This document shows positions 41,101 through 49,444 of a stretch of 64,000 bases of DNA, one piece after another. Source of the DNA: Phycicoccus sp. Root101. GTDB taxonomy: Bacteria; Actinomycetota; Actinomycetes; Actinomycetales; Dermatophilaceae. The notes under the pieces are model-generated. The model searched no databases. It saw only the letters and a program-made list of their open reading frames with translations, and had not been told where the DNA came from. The stretch is taken from the NCBI RefSeq assembly GCF_001426245.1, contig NZ_LMCM01000007.1:248001-312000 (forward strand). The letters are read 5' to 3'. The translations under genes and the position numbers were made by a program. Numbering within the stretch: the first letter of the stretch is position 1; each line of letters begins with the position of its first letter.

Positions 41101-44100
41101 GTCGACCGCGACGGGCCGGTTCTTCCAGCCGGCGACGGGCACGACGGTGATGCTCGACTTCGACGGGTCGAACACGCCGTTGTCGATGCCGTAGGTGAGG
41201 TGCTGCTGGCCGGCCGAGACCGGCGGGACGACCGTGCGGAACGTGCTCGCCTTCGCGTCGATCTTCCACTTCGACAGCGACGCCGAGGGGTTGAGGTCCC
41301 GGTAGAGCAGGTCGACGGAGTCCCCGCGGGCGATGAGGTCGTTCTCGGTGGGGTCGAGCGTGACCGTCTTGCCGGGTGCCGCCCTGACCACGTCCTCGAC
41401 GGCGACCGGGGGCTGGGGGTCGCCCGGTGCGACCACACCGATCCGGACGAACCCGGTGCTCTCGCCACCGAACCGGTCGGCCACGGTGTAGTTGAGCACC
41501 TCGGTCCCCGCGGACCGGGGGTACGCCTCGTACTTGATCGTCGAGGCGCCGAACCCGGTGACGCGACCGAGGCTGAGGTTGATGGCCTCGCCGTCGGCGC
41601 TGGAGATCCCCTGGACCGTGACCGTGTCACCGTCCGGGTCGACCCCGGAGGTCGGGATGGTGATCGTCAGCGGCTCGCCGGCGACGACGCTCGCCGAGAA
41701 GCTGCGGGCGACCGGCGACTGGTTGGGGTTGGTGGCGCCCGGCAGCGGCTTGACCGTCACCGAGACACGGCCGGAGCGCGCCTTGGACGGGTCGCCGATG
41801 GGGTACGCCGAGTACTCGATCGTCACGACCTTCTCGACGGTGACCGGGGTGGTCGGGTCGGGTACGTAGCGCACGAGGTTGCCCGACGCGAAGGCGTTCT
41901 GCGGCTCGCCCTTGGTCAGCACCTTGACCGAGTCGGGGTCGAGGACGAGCGGGATCCCCTCGGCCATCGAGTCGTTGTCGAGCACGGGGATGCTCACCGT
42001 GTCCTGCGCCCGGACGACGGCCGTGTCGTCCTGGATGATCGGCAGCGCCTTGGGATCGGTCGGTCGCTGGGTCACCGTCAGCTCCCCGGTGGTGGACTTG
42101 CGACCGTCGCTGATCGTGTACCGGACCGTGCCGGTGCGCGGCTTGGTGCCGCCGGTGAACGGGTCCAGCGCCTCGACGCGGACCCAGCGCCCCTGGTAGA
42201 TCGTCGGGCGCAGCCAGCTGTTGTCGCTGTCCACCGCCACGCTGCGGGTGGCCAGCACGTCGGCCCGCGGCGAGTAGTCGTTGGCGAGGACGTCCGCCAT
42301 GACGGGCGTCTGGTCGCGCACCGTCGCGGAGTCGGGCACCGCGACCGGTGGGGCGTCGGGGTCGGGGTCGTCGATGAGGTCGATGCGGATCCGTCCGGGG
42401 GCGACCCCCTGGCCGACCTGCGCGGCATACGTGAGCTCGAAGGTGCCCTTGGTCGCACCGGTGATCGTCACGACGCCGGTGTCGAGGTCGCTGACCACGC
42501 TGAGCGACCCCTGGGGGCGCACGTCCGTGGCGAGGCGCATCTTCGCGTCGGGGTCCTCGGGGTCGGCGCCGGCGATGTCGTTGCCGAGCGGCTCGATCTG
42601 CAGGGGCTTGCCGACGACGCCGCGCACGACGTCGGGCTGGGTGCTCGGCGCGCGGAACGTGTTGCCGTCGCCGAGCACAGCGAGCGTCACCTTGCCGGGT
42701 GTGACACCGCGGCGTCCGTCGTCGACGGTGTAGGGCACCGACTGCGACCCGGCCTTGTCACGGGCCTGCACGACCAGCCGGCCGAGCCCGTCGACGAGGC
42801 TGTCGCCGTCGCCCGGCTGGGCGGTGACCTGGTCGTTCTCGGGGTCGCGCCAGTCGCCGATGACGGTCACCGGGATGCGTCCCCCGGAGACGACCGGGTA
42901 TGCCGTCGTGGCCAGGGTCGCGCTGCCCTCACGCAGGAAGGGGGGCGAGTTCACGTCGTCGGCGACCACGGTGACGGTGACCGTGGCCCGGGGGTGGGCG
43001 GAGGCGACCCCGTTGTTGACCTGGTAGGAGAACGAGAACGAGGTGGTCCCGGGGTCGGCCGGCACCGACACGTCGACGGACTGCCCGTCGCCGGACACCG
43101 TCGCGGTGACGCCGCCGGCGTCCGGCTGGGTGATCTCACCGGGGGCGATCGCGAGGATCGAGCCCGGGGTGTCGGTGTCGTTGTCGAGGACGTGCAGCTT
43201 GGACGTGCGGCCGGCGCGGACCTTGAGGTTGTCGGGCTCGGCCTTGGGGGGCTGCGGCGTCGTCGTGTCGTCGACGACGTTCTTGTCCTTGTCGTCGTTG
43301 TTGTCGTCGGTCTTGCTCGGCGGGATGACCGAGTCCCAGTTGTCGATCTTCAGCGGCTTGGAGTCGAGGTCCCACGCGTCGCCGGTGTCGAGGTCGTTGA
43401 GGACGATGAGGTTGCGGTTGGTGCGCAGCGCCATGCCGTCGCGCAGCGGGACGTCACCCGGCTTGTCGAGCGTCCCGGCCGTGACGGTCTGGCCCTGGCC
43501 GCAGTTGGCGCCGTAGTAGGCCCGGTCGGTCTGGGCCCACGCGGCGTGGACGCAGTCCCCGAGGCGCACCGGTCGGGACACCTTCGGGCGTTCGGCACCC
43601 GGGCCGACCTGGCTCGGGAGGCGGACCCCGGCCTGGCCGGGTGCGCCGTCGAGCCCGATCACCTTGAGCTCCGTGGTGGTCTCGAGGGCCACGGAGTCGG
43701 CCTTCGGACCGGGCTGCTGCAGCGCGGCGTACGCCATCCCGCCGAGGCGGTCGGCGCCCCCGGCGACGGGCTTCTCGAGGCCCTCGGCGAAGACCTGGTC
43801 CTCGACGGGGTTGTAGACGACCCACCGGGTGCCGACCGCGGTGATGTCGACGGCGCTGGCGGTGAGCCCGATCTTCTCGGTGACCGGGGCGCCGAAGGAG
43901 TCGCCGGCGGCGGGCACGGAGACGACCTTGCCGGTCGCGGCCGAGACGACGTGGACTCCGCCCGAGGTGTCGACGGCCATGGCGGCGATGCCGCCGGCGG
44001 TGGCCAGCGGCTTCGCGGAGGTCGTCAGCGTCAGCCCCGACAGCGGTTTGGCCGGGTCGACGCGCTGGGCCCACACCTTGCCCGTCTTCGGGTCGACCAT

Positions 44101-44523
44101 GGCCAGCGTGCCACCGCGCAGGTCGCCGGTCGCCGGGACGAACTCCTTGCCCACGGGCTTGGCCTTCTGCGGCAGCTGCACCGGTGCGGTCGAGTCGATC
44201 CGACCGGTGATCGGGTCGATGGGCACGAGCTGGTTGCCGGTGGTCAGGATGCCGCCGACCGCGGCGCCGTCCTGGACGACGTCGAGCCCGGCACCGGGGG
44301 TGACGTTGGCCTGGATGCCGGCGTCGAACTGTCGCGCCGCCTTGTTCATCCGGGCGAACTGGCTGTAGTTGGTCGCCGAGACCCAGACCCCGCCGTCGTT
44401 GAGGTCGGCCTCGTGCACGGTCTCCCCGCGGGAGTGGACGGCGAAGAACGTCAGGCTCGACGCCGCCACTGCGACGACGACCCCCGATGCCACTCCTGCG
44501 CGCCGGCGTGCGACCGGACTCAT
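38131..44523 (-). CDS. Giant surface protein with tandem Ig-like and fibronectin type III domains
   Basis: A 2130-residue protein with an N-terminal membrane anchor or uncleaved signal (GVASGVVVAVAASSLTFFAV, residues 10-29). Residues about 45-400 form a beta-rich head with repeated strand pairs, perhaps a propeller. An acidic Asn/Asp linker (about 400-425) leads to a tandem of cadherin/Ig-like domains up to about 1500, marked by recurring VLDND, VLANDY, LGNDI and VLANDRD motifs. Three or four fibronectin type III domains follow (about 1545-1960, with VSWNPP, VTWNPP and ITWNAV). The C-terminus carries several cysteines (about 2050-2120). It probably extends from the cell surface, and it lies between the FHA-kinase genes and moxR. 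Confidence 0.85.
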   Translation of the reverse strand: MSPVARRRAGVASGVVVAVAASSLTFFAVHSRGETVHEADLNDGGVWVSATNYSQFARMNKAARQFDAGIQANVTPGAGLDVVQDGAAVGGILTTGNQLVPIDPITGRIDSTAPVQLPQKAKPVGKEFVPATGDLRGGTLAMVDPKTGKVWAQRVDPAKPLSGLTLTTSAKPLATAGGIAAMAVDTSGGVHVVSAATGKVVSVPAAGDSFGAPVTEKIGLTASAVDITAVGTRWVVYNPVEDQVFAEGLEKPVAGGADRLGGMAYAALQQPGPKADSVALETTTELKVIGLDGAPGQAGVRLPSQVGPGAERPKVSRPVRLGDCVHAAWAQTDRAYYGANCGQGQTVTAGTLDKPGDVPLRDGMALRTNRNLIVLNDLDTGDAWDLDSKPLKIDNWDSVIPPSKTDDNNDDKDKNVVDDTTTPQPPKAEPDNLKVRAGRTSKLHVLDNDTDTPGSILAIAPGEITQPDAGGVTATVSGDGQSVDVSVPADPGTTSFSFSYQVNNGVASAHPRATVTVTVVADDVNSPPFLREGSATLATTAYPVVSGGRIPVTVIGDWRDPENDQVTAQPGDGDSLVDGLGRLVVQARDKAGSQSVPYTVDDGRRGVTPGKVTLAVLGDGNTFRAPSTQPDVVRGVVGKPLQIEPLGNDIAGADPEDPDAKMRLATDVRPQGSLSVVSDLDTGVVTITGATKGTFELTYAAQVGQGVAPGRIRIDLIDDPDPDAPPVAVPDSATVRDQTPVMADVLANDYSPRADVLATRSVAVDSDNSWLRPTIYQGRWVRVEALDPFTGGTKPRTGTVRYTISDGRKSTTGELTVTQRPTDPKALPIIQDDTAVVRAQDTVSIPVLDNDSMAEGIPLVLDPDSVKVLTKGEPQNAFASGNLVRYVPDPTTPVTVEKVVTIEYSAYPIGDPSKARSGRVSVTVKPLPGATNPNQSPVARSFSASVVAGEPLTITIPTSGVDPDGDTVTVQGISSADGEAINLSLGRVTGFGASTIKYEAYPRSAGTEVLNYTVADRFGGESTGFVRIGVVAPGDPQPPVAVEDVVRAAPGKTVTLDPTENDLIARGDSVDLLYRDLNPSASLSKWKIDAKASTFRTVVPPVSAGQQHLTYGIDNGVFDPSKSSITVVPVAGWKNRPVAVDDVAKPKGDETTALVDVLANDRDVDGDNEQLKVVSVLSTDASVEPGGRQVRVTVLDHPHTVPYVITDEDGQTAMALIYVPTGDNGDPFVVNGALIEMDRDSSKTVAIADYVKSPRARVVGITTPDTLSASPSDKLEVSNDGKNSLTLTSSGGYVGPGAVMLEVTDQENVQQKDFRTAYVSIPVQIGPKVPLLTCPDFAVSLVAGGRQRTLDIPTLCHAWLPPGLSLDGVGFEAQWQPESPGVSLDQEGQGGRQVALKAGRDAPSSTKGRVRIRPKGGEDSFVRVNVLGLSADPAKAAVDAKGDPLPVAPPPRMRPFSVTGLKAGSSATVDLRSYLDSPLDKPSCTVNSARIESGKGLTASVTGCTVTIQASGESSGSGSVAVSVSDGPGRNAVGRGSISVLGKPLAPGGVRAVADRVNGGTARVSWNPPTYDGGSPITSYTVTGRGPGAKSQRCSASPCTIGGLEDGKPYYFSVLATNGVGDSPRSPEVGPVKPDTLPNPVTGVRQVSRGDGTLTVTWNPPAKKGSDVRSYIVRFQDTTTGAIRTRTVAAPGVRASMSGLTNNHKQAVSVRARNDLGAGPFGPAVELQSAGTPPAVTITDVSSRAPAAGYDNTNVRITWNAVSPNGPSLLRYTVYRRVGSGAWTQLGTTPPGQRYYTDSNLPYDGRTYTYTVTATNGANKESAKANTRSFSSVGQPATPGAPSASTPRPDKTADVQAPLGDSRSSAFSRLEWESRNGGAVIASGFVSCGCAENSTKAFTTSGLGTTAGQRIRVRVFNGTAWSDWSPLSGNVSPYGTPYAPTSRGSSASGKTITYTWSQRLNGRAIAAFQASSAGTTKNLGSGARSVKFTYGAYDSAHSARVRMKDSTGRWSAWTTINGRTAKPPPSPSVSKPTKGSKTVPPNASGSCASPPGCPQVRFSISNFPAGSTWTVTCIHSKNGSYTSTERLRVRSGGSSYDWGGTCVSAVNGGTMKVRLSGGPGADRTSPAASW

Positions 44524-44527
44524 CTGA

Positions 44528-45277
44528 CTACTGCCCCCGTGATGGTGGTGGTTGCGGTGCTGCCGGCTCGTCGTGGTCGATCGCGTCCAGCAGTGCGAGG
44601 TCGCCCTCGGTCACCAGTCGGGTCGACAGGGCGTGCTCGACCAGCCGCGCCTTGCGGTTGCTCGCGAGCTTCCCCGGCCCCCCGTGCAGTCCACGAGTAC
44701 CAGCATCGGCGAGCTTTTGACAGACATTGTCCAGTTTTCGGTTGAACTTCGTGACCTTCCAGCCGAGGCGGGCGGCGGCATCGGCCGACGACGGGATCTG
44801 GCCGGGCGCGGCATACGAACGCCGGAGCAGGCCCTCGCACAGGGCGACCATGAGCAGCTTCTGGTCGGGGGTGAAGGTGACCCGACCGACGGTGGTCTCC
44901 CCCGTGCTGTCGGTCTCGGCGTCCTCGCTGCCCGTCGCCGTGAAGGCCGGGGTGTCGACGATGATGTCGAAGTCGTACGTGGTCGGGCCGGCCGTGAACC
45001 ACACGGTGAACCGCTCGAGCGCGAGCGGGATCCGGGCGCCGGGGTTGAGCCAGGCCTGGAACAGCCCCTTCTTGTCGGCGACCGTGGCCGTCAGCGTGGT
45101 GCCGACGTTGGTGAGCCACCACAGGCCGCCGTCCTCGACGACCTGCAGGAAGCTGCGGTGCAGGAACGGGTTGTCGTCGATCTCGACGTCACCGGTGCGC
45201 CCGATGGTGAGCGGGGTGCCCCTGACGGCGACGAACTCCTCGCCACAGAACTCCACGGTGATGCTGCCGGTGCTCAC
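44528..45277 (-). CDS. FHA domain protein with C-terminal helical domain
   Basis: A 249-residue cytoplasmic protein. Residues about 1-115 resemble a phosphothreonine-binding FHA domain (LTIGRTGDVEIDDNPFLHRSFLQVVEDGGLWWL, in which GRTG and the following strand-loop region form the binding face), although the usual Ser-Arg-x-His motif is altered to LHRSF. Residues about 165-230 form a helical segment, RLGWKVTKFNRKLDNVCQKL, that looks like a winged helix. It could link kinase activity to the adjacent giant protein gene, which starts 4 bp later. GTG at 45277 overlaps the kinase stop by 4 bp. Confidence 0.75.
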   Translation of the reverse strand: MSTGSITVEFCGEEFVAVRGTPLTIGRTGDVEIDDNPFLHRSFLQVVEDGGLWWLTNVGTTLTATVADKKGLFQAWLNPGARIPLALERFTVWFTAGPTTYDFDIIVDTPAFTATGSEDAETDSTGETTVGRVTFTPDQKLLMVALCEGLLRRSYAAPGQIPSSADAAARLGWKVTKFNRKLDNVCQKLADAGTRGLHGGPGKLASNRKARLVEHALSTRLVTEGDLALLDAIDHDEPAAPQPPPSRGQ

Positions 45278-46860
45278 TTGGCCCTCCCACAGACGGGTGT
45301 CGAGTACTCCGAGGTCAGGCCCTCGCGGCTGACCTTGACCTGGCCGCAGACCTGGGTGCCGGCGGCGGCCTTCGCCGTGAACGTCGACCGGGCGAGCGGG
45401 GCGCCGTCGACCGCCGTGCCCAGGCCGCCCGTGGTCGCCGCGGTGCGGACGAAGAACCGGTCCGGCTTCTCCGGGGCGAGGTACTGCCACGCGAACGCCA
45501 CGCCACCGGACACCCCTCGCGCCTCGAGGGTCGGGGTGCTCGGCACGGACAGGGCGACGTCGCCGCTCTGGCTGGCGACCGTCTTCGGCGTGTCCTTCGG
45601 GGAGTCGTTCCCGCCGCCGAACACCACGGAGATCCCCACGACGACGGCGACCACGGCGACGGCGATCGCGGCGAGCGTGACCGCCGGGTTGCGGGACGAG
45701 GTCGCCGCCGCAGGCTCCTCGCTCGCCGGGGTGCGCGTGCCGAGCCGGTCGCGGCTCACCGTGCCCGCCACGTCGACGTCGTCCACCAACGGGTGCTCGT
45801 ATGCCGCGTGCGACGCCGGCCCCGCCACCCCCTGGGCGCCGTTCACGGCGACCGTGCCACCCACGCTGCGCGGTCGAGCGGGCGCCGGGGTCTGGCCCTG
45901 CACGGACTGAGGAGCGCGGACGCGAGTGCGGTCGTCGTCGGCGTCCGGTGACGGTCCGCTCTGGTCGGCGAGGGTGGTCTGGCCCTGCTCGTCGAGGACG
46001 ACGATGGCGGTGCGGGTGAACCGCTGCTCCTGCTCGATCTCCTGCAGCGAGCGGGCGAACGCGATCGCACTCTGCGGCCGGGCCGCCGGGTCCTTGGCCA
46101 TCGCCTGGGTGAGCAGCCGCTCGAGCGAGACCGGCACGTCGGCGCGACCGGTGGCCGGGACCGGGGAGGTGCGGATGCGGGGCATCAGGCCGTAGGCCGA
46201 GTTGTCACCACCGGGGATCTCGAACGGCGAGCGCCCGACGAGCAGCTGCCACAGCGTCGCGGAGAGCGAGTAGACGTCGGCGCGGGCGTCACCGTTCGAC
46301 TGACCGAAGAGCACCTCAGGGGGTGCCCACGGGACGCTGACGCCCACGTCGTCCTCGTCGTCCTCCGCCGCACCGTGGCCGAGCTGTCCGGCGATGCCGA
46401 AGTCGGTGAGGCCGGGGGCGCCGTACTGGCTGACCAGCACGTTCGCCGGCTTGATGTCGCGGTGCGTGATGCCCGCCCGGTGGGCCGTCTCGACGGCGCT
46501 GGCGAGCTGGATCCCGGTGCGCAGGACCTCCTCGACGCTGAGCCGCTCGTTGCGCGAGCGCAGCGCGAGGTTCGGCGGCGGGTAGTACTTCATGACCAGG
46601 TAGGGCCGGCCGTCGAGCGAGGTGCCGGACCGGAAGACCTGGACGATGTAGGGGTGGTCGGCGAGCTGGGCCATGGTGTCGGCCTCGTCGCGGAACTGGC
46701 GGCGGATCGCGTCGGTGATGCCCTCGCCCTTGAGCACCTTGACCGCGACCCGCATCCGGGGCATCTGCTGCTCGTACAGGTAGACGTCGGCGTACCCACC
46801 CGTGCCGACGAGCTCGCGGTAGACCAGGCCGTCGAGCTCGGGTGGGGCGGCCACCGTCAC
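45274..46860 (-). CDS. Transmembrane Ser/Thr protein kinase with extracellular fibronectin-like domain
   Basis: A 528-residue Hanks-type kinase. The glycine loop is VGTGGYADVYL, Lys41 lies in VAVKVLK, Asp135 in THRDIKPANV, and the DFG motif in LTDFGIAG, so it should be active. After a 120-residue linker, one helix (residues about 390-415) crosses the membrane. The outer part of about 100 residues looks like a single fibronectin type III-type domain (GGVAFAWQYLAPEKPDRFFV), not PASTA repeats. GTG at 46860 overlaps the upstream FHA gene stop. FHA and PP2C partners are encoded in the same operon. Confidence 0.9.
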   Translation of the reverse strand: MTVAAPPELDGLVYRELVGTGGYADVYLYEQQMPRMRVAVKVLKGEGITDAIRRQFRDEADTMAQLADHPYIVQVFRSGTSLDGRPYLVMKYYPPPNLALRSRNERLSVEEVLRTGIQLASAVETAHRAGITHRDIKPANVLVSQYGAPGLTDFGIAGQLGHGAAEDDEDDVGVSVPWAPPEVLFGQSNGDARADVYSLSATLWQLLVGRSPFEIPGGDNSAYGLMPRIRTSPVPATGRADVPVSLERLLTQAMAKDPAARPQSAIAFARSLQEIEQEQRFTRTAIVVLDEQGQTTLADQSGPSPDADDDRTRVRAPQSVQGQTPAPARPRSVGGTVAVNGAQGVAGPASHAAYEHPLVDDVDVAGTVSRDRLGTRTPASEEPAAATSSRNPAVTLAAIAVAVVAVVVGISVVFGGGNDSPKDTPKTVASQSGDVALSVPSTPTLEARGVSGGVAFAWQYLAPEKPDRFFVRTAATTGGLGTAVDGAPLARSTFTAKAAAGTQVCGQVKVSREGLTSEYSTPVCGRAK

Positions 46861-48632
46861 GAGGGCACCTCGTAGGTGAAGGTGACCTCGTCGGCCATGC
46901 CGACGACCGTGCCCGGCTCGATGACCTGGCTGTCGCTCGGCCGGAGCCGCACCGGCTGCTGGCCGGGCAGGGCCACGGTGGTGCCGTTGGTCGAGCCGAG
47001 GTCGCGCACCAGGACGTGCCAACCCTCCAGCACGATCTCGACGTGGTTGCGCGAGATGTCGTTGTCGCGGCTGACCACGCGCACCAGGTGCGGCCGCTGG
47101 GCGGCGGGCAGGTCGGCGTTGACCTTCGGGGCGCGGCCGAGCAGCACCCCGCGGTCGAGCGTCACGACGTCACCGGTCGACAGCCGGATCGTGCCGAGCG
47201 GCGGCCGAGGCGTCTGGAACGGTTGCTGCGGCGGGATCTCCCGCTCGCACACCCGGCAGCTGCTCGCGTGCGGCGGGCTCGGGTGCCCGGCCGGGCAGAG
47301 CACCGCCAGGACGATGGGGCCCCTCGGTATGGAGCCGGTCGCCGTCATCGGCAGGCTCGCCCGGTCGACGGTGGCCTCGTCGGCCTCCGGGGCGGGCGGC
47401 GGCGTCGTGTGCTGCGGGGCAGCGGTGTCCTCGGGTGCGGCGGCCGGCGGCACTGCGGGCGGCGGTACGGCAGGCGCCTGAACCGCGGGCGGCGGCACGG
47501 CGGCCGTGTGGCCGGGGGTGCCGCGTCGGCCGGGCATCTCACCGGCGGCGCGGGCGGTCTGAGTGTCGGAGACGGCGGGCGGTTCCGGTGCCGGGGTCGG
47601 CTGCGCCGGTGGCGGGGTCGGCTGCGCCGGCGGCGTCACGGGCGGGGCAGGAGGCGTGGGCATCGGGGCCGGCGGGGACACCGGGGGAACCGGCATCGCG
47701 GTGGTCGCCGGGGCCGGAGGTTCGTCGGAGGGTGCGACGTTGCTCCCGCCACGGCGCCACGGGACGGACTCGATCAGCCCACCGCCTGCCGCCGGTCGGC
47801 TGCCCTCGTCGGTGCCGCGGGTCGGTGCTGCGGGCGCCGACGGCGTCGCCTGCGACGGCGGAGCGGGTGCGGGTGAGGGTCGCCCGGCCTGGGTGTGCTG
47901 CGGCGGGGGGAGCGTGTGGTCGGCCGGCGGCGGGGTCACCCCGGCCGCCTCCTCCATCGGCGCGCGGCCGATGGGCGGCTCCTGGAGGGTGCCGGTGTCG
48001 TGGTTGGGCAGGAACGGCGGTGTGCCGGTCGAGCCTGGTGCCCCGAACAGGTAGTCGTACCCGGGGACCTCCTGGACCACGGGCGCGGCATCGCCGGTAC
48101 CTCCGTCCGCGGGGTCGCCGGCGGTGGCCGGGGGCGGCCCGCCGCGACGCAGGCGGGCCGGAACCTGCCAGCCCTGCACGCCACCGGGCGAGCTGAGGCG
48201 GCCGTCGGGCAGACCCGGCGCGTCCTCGGCAGCCGGCTCGTCCTCGGCCGCGGGGGTCACCTCGCCGGAGTGCAGGACGAGCTCGGTCGACCCCTCGGGG
48301 GCGTCCTCGTCGGCCCAGGGACCCCGGCCCGCGGCGCGGATCTCGACCGCGTCGTCCTGACCGTCCTCGCCGGGCACGACGGCATACGCGGTGCCGCGGG
48401 CGACGACGCGCACGGGGTCACCGTCCTGGACGGCCACGAAGTCGGGGGCGGTGCGGACGCCGTCGCGGGTCAGGGCGTCGAGCAGGTCGTCGAGCCCACC
48501 GGCGACGGCGGCCTCGCAGACGCGCACGACCACCGCGTCGGTGGCCTCTCCCCGCACGAGGGCGAACAGACCTCCAGCCGAGATGGCGCACCATCCCGGC
48601 TGGTCGGGGTCGGCGAAGCGGACCAGGGTCAT
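46857..48632 (-). CDS. FHA domain protein with zinc-ribbon-like segment and proline-rich linker
   Basis: A 591-residue cytoplasmic protein. An N-terminal domain of about 100 residues (MTLVRFADPDQPGWCAISAGG) is followed by a Pro/Ala-rich linker of some 330 residues. A small CPAGHPSPPHASSCRVCE segment resembles a zinc ribbon. A C-terminal FHA domain follows, with LLGRAPKV, SRDNDISRNHVEI and DLGSTNGT, the full phosphothreonine-binding signature. It probably docks phosphorylated proteins for the adjacent kinase and phosphatase. ATG at 48632 overlaps the PP2C stop by 4 bp. Confidence 0.85.
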   Translation of the reverse strand: MTLVRFADPDQPGWCAISAGGLFALVRGEATDAVVVRVCEAAVAGGLDDLLDALTRDGVRTAPDFVAVQDGDPVRVVARGTAYAVVPGEDGQDDAVEIRAAGRGPWADEDAPEGSTELVLHSGEVTPAAEDEPAAEDAPGLPDGRLSSPGGVQGWQVPARLRRGGPPPATAGDPADGGTGDAAPVVQEVPGYDYLFGAPGSTGTPPFLPNHDTGTLQEPPIGRAPMEEAAGVTPPPADHTLPPPQHTQAGRPSPAPAPPSQATPSAPAAPTRGTDEGSRPAAGGGLIESVPWRRGGSNVAPSDEPPAPATTAMPVPPVSPPAPMPTPPAPPVTPPAQPTPPPAQPTPAPEPPAVSDTQTARAAGEMPGRRGTPGHTAAVPPPAVQAPAVPPPAVPPAAAPEDTAAPQHTTPPPAPEADEATVDRASLPMTATGSIPRGPIVLAVLCPAGHPSPPHASSCRVCEREIPPQQPFQTPRPPLGTIRLSTGDVVTLDRGVLLGRAPKVNADLPAAQRPHLVRVVSRDNDISRNHVEIVLEGWHVLVRDLGSTNGTTVALPGQQPVRLRPSDSQVIEPGTVVGMADEVTFTYEVPS

Positions 48633-49444
48633 GCCGAGGACCTCGTGACCTCGCTGCGGGGAGCGGTGTCGACCTCGTCGTCGCCGTCGTCCTCGCGACG
48701 GTCCAGCGCCACGACGACCACGCTGACGTTGTCGCGACCACCGGCGGCCACGGCGGCGTCGACCAGCGCGACGGCGGCCTCCTGCGGGTCCTCGTGCTCG
48801 CCCAGCAGCGTGGCGATCTGGTCGTCGGAGAGCTCGCCGTTGAGGCCGTCGGAGCAGACGAGGAAGCGTTCGCCGACCTGCGGCGGGAACACCCAGAGGT
48901 CCACGGCGGGCATGGAGTCGGAGCCCAAGGACCGGGTCACGACGTTGCGCAGGGGGTGGCGGGCCGCCTCGGCCTCGGTGATGAGGCCGGCGTCGACGAG
49001 CTCACGGACCTCGGAGTGGTCGACGGTGACCATGCGCAGGCGGCCGTCGACATAGCGGTAGACGCGGGAGTCGCCGACGTTGAACACCGCCCAGTGCGTC
49101 GAGCCCCCGGCGGAGACGACGGCCAGGCCCGCGGCCGTGGTGCCCATGCCGGTCTGCTCCGGGTGCCGGGCGACCGAGCGCAGGATCTGCGCGTTGGACT
49201 CGGCGAGCGCGGCGACGACGTCGTCGCGGACGAGCACGACGCGTTCGGCCAGGCCGCGCAGGCCGTCGACGACGATGCCGCTGGCGACCTCGCCGGCTGC
49301 GTGCCCACCCATCCCGTCGGCGACGGCGAAGACCGCCCCCTCCGCGACGAGGTCGTCCTCGTTGTGGCCGCGCACCCGGCCGATGTCGGTGGCCGACCCG
49401 GCGCGCAGGGTGAGGCCGGAGACCGTCACCGGGGTGCTGGTCAC
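48629..49444 (-). CDS. PP2C family Ser/Thr protein phosphatase
   Basis: A 271-residue metal-dependent phosphatase without a membrane segment. The canonical motifs are all present: RGHNEDD, FAVADGMGGHAAGE, CSDGLNGELSDDQI and GGRDNVSVVVV, giving the metal-binding aspartates. It should reverse phosphorylation by the kinase encoded two genes downstream. GTG at 49444 overlaps the upstream gene by GTGA. Confidence 0.92.
   Translation of the reverse strand: MTSTPVTVSGLTLRAGSATDIGRVRGHNEDDLVAEGAVFAVADGMGGHAAGEVASGIVVDGLRGLAERVVLVRDDVVAALAESNAQILRSVARHPEQTGMGTTAAGLAVVSAGGSTHWAVFNVGDSRVYRYVDGRLRMVTVDHSEVRELVDAGLITEAEAARHPLRNVVTRSLGSDSMPAVDLWVFPPQVGERFLVCSDGLNGELSDDQIATLLGEHEDPQEAAVALVDAAVAAGGRDNVSVVVVALDRREDDGDDEVDTAPRSEVTRSSA

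Noticed and set aside
40453-44745. A 1430-codon open frame on the plus strand opposite the giant surface protein gene
   Set aside because: It is the antisense shadow of a GC-rich coding region: Gly/Arg/Asp-rich low-complexity sequence with no family features, and the minus-strand frame has clear Ig and FN3 domains.
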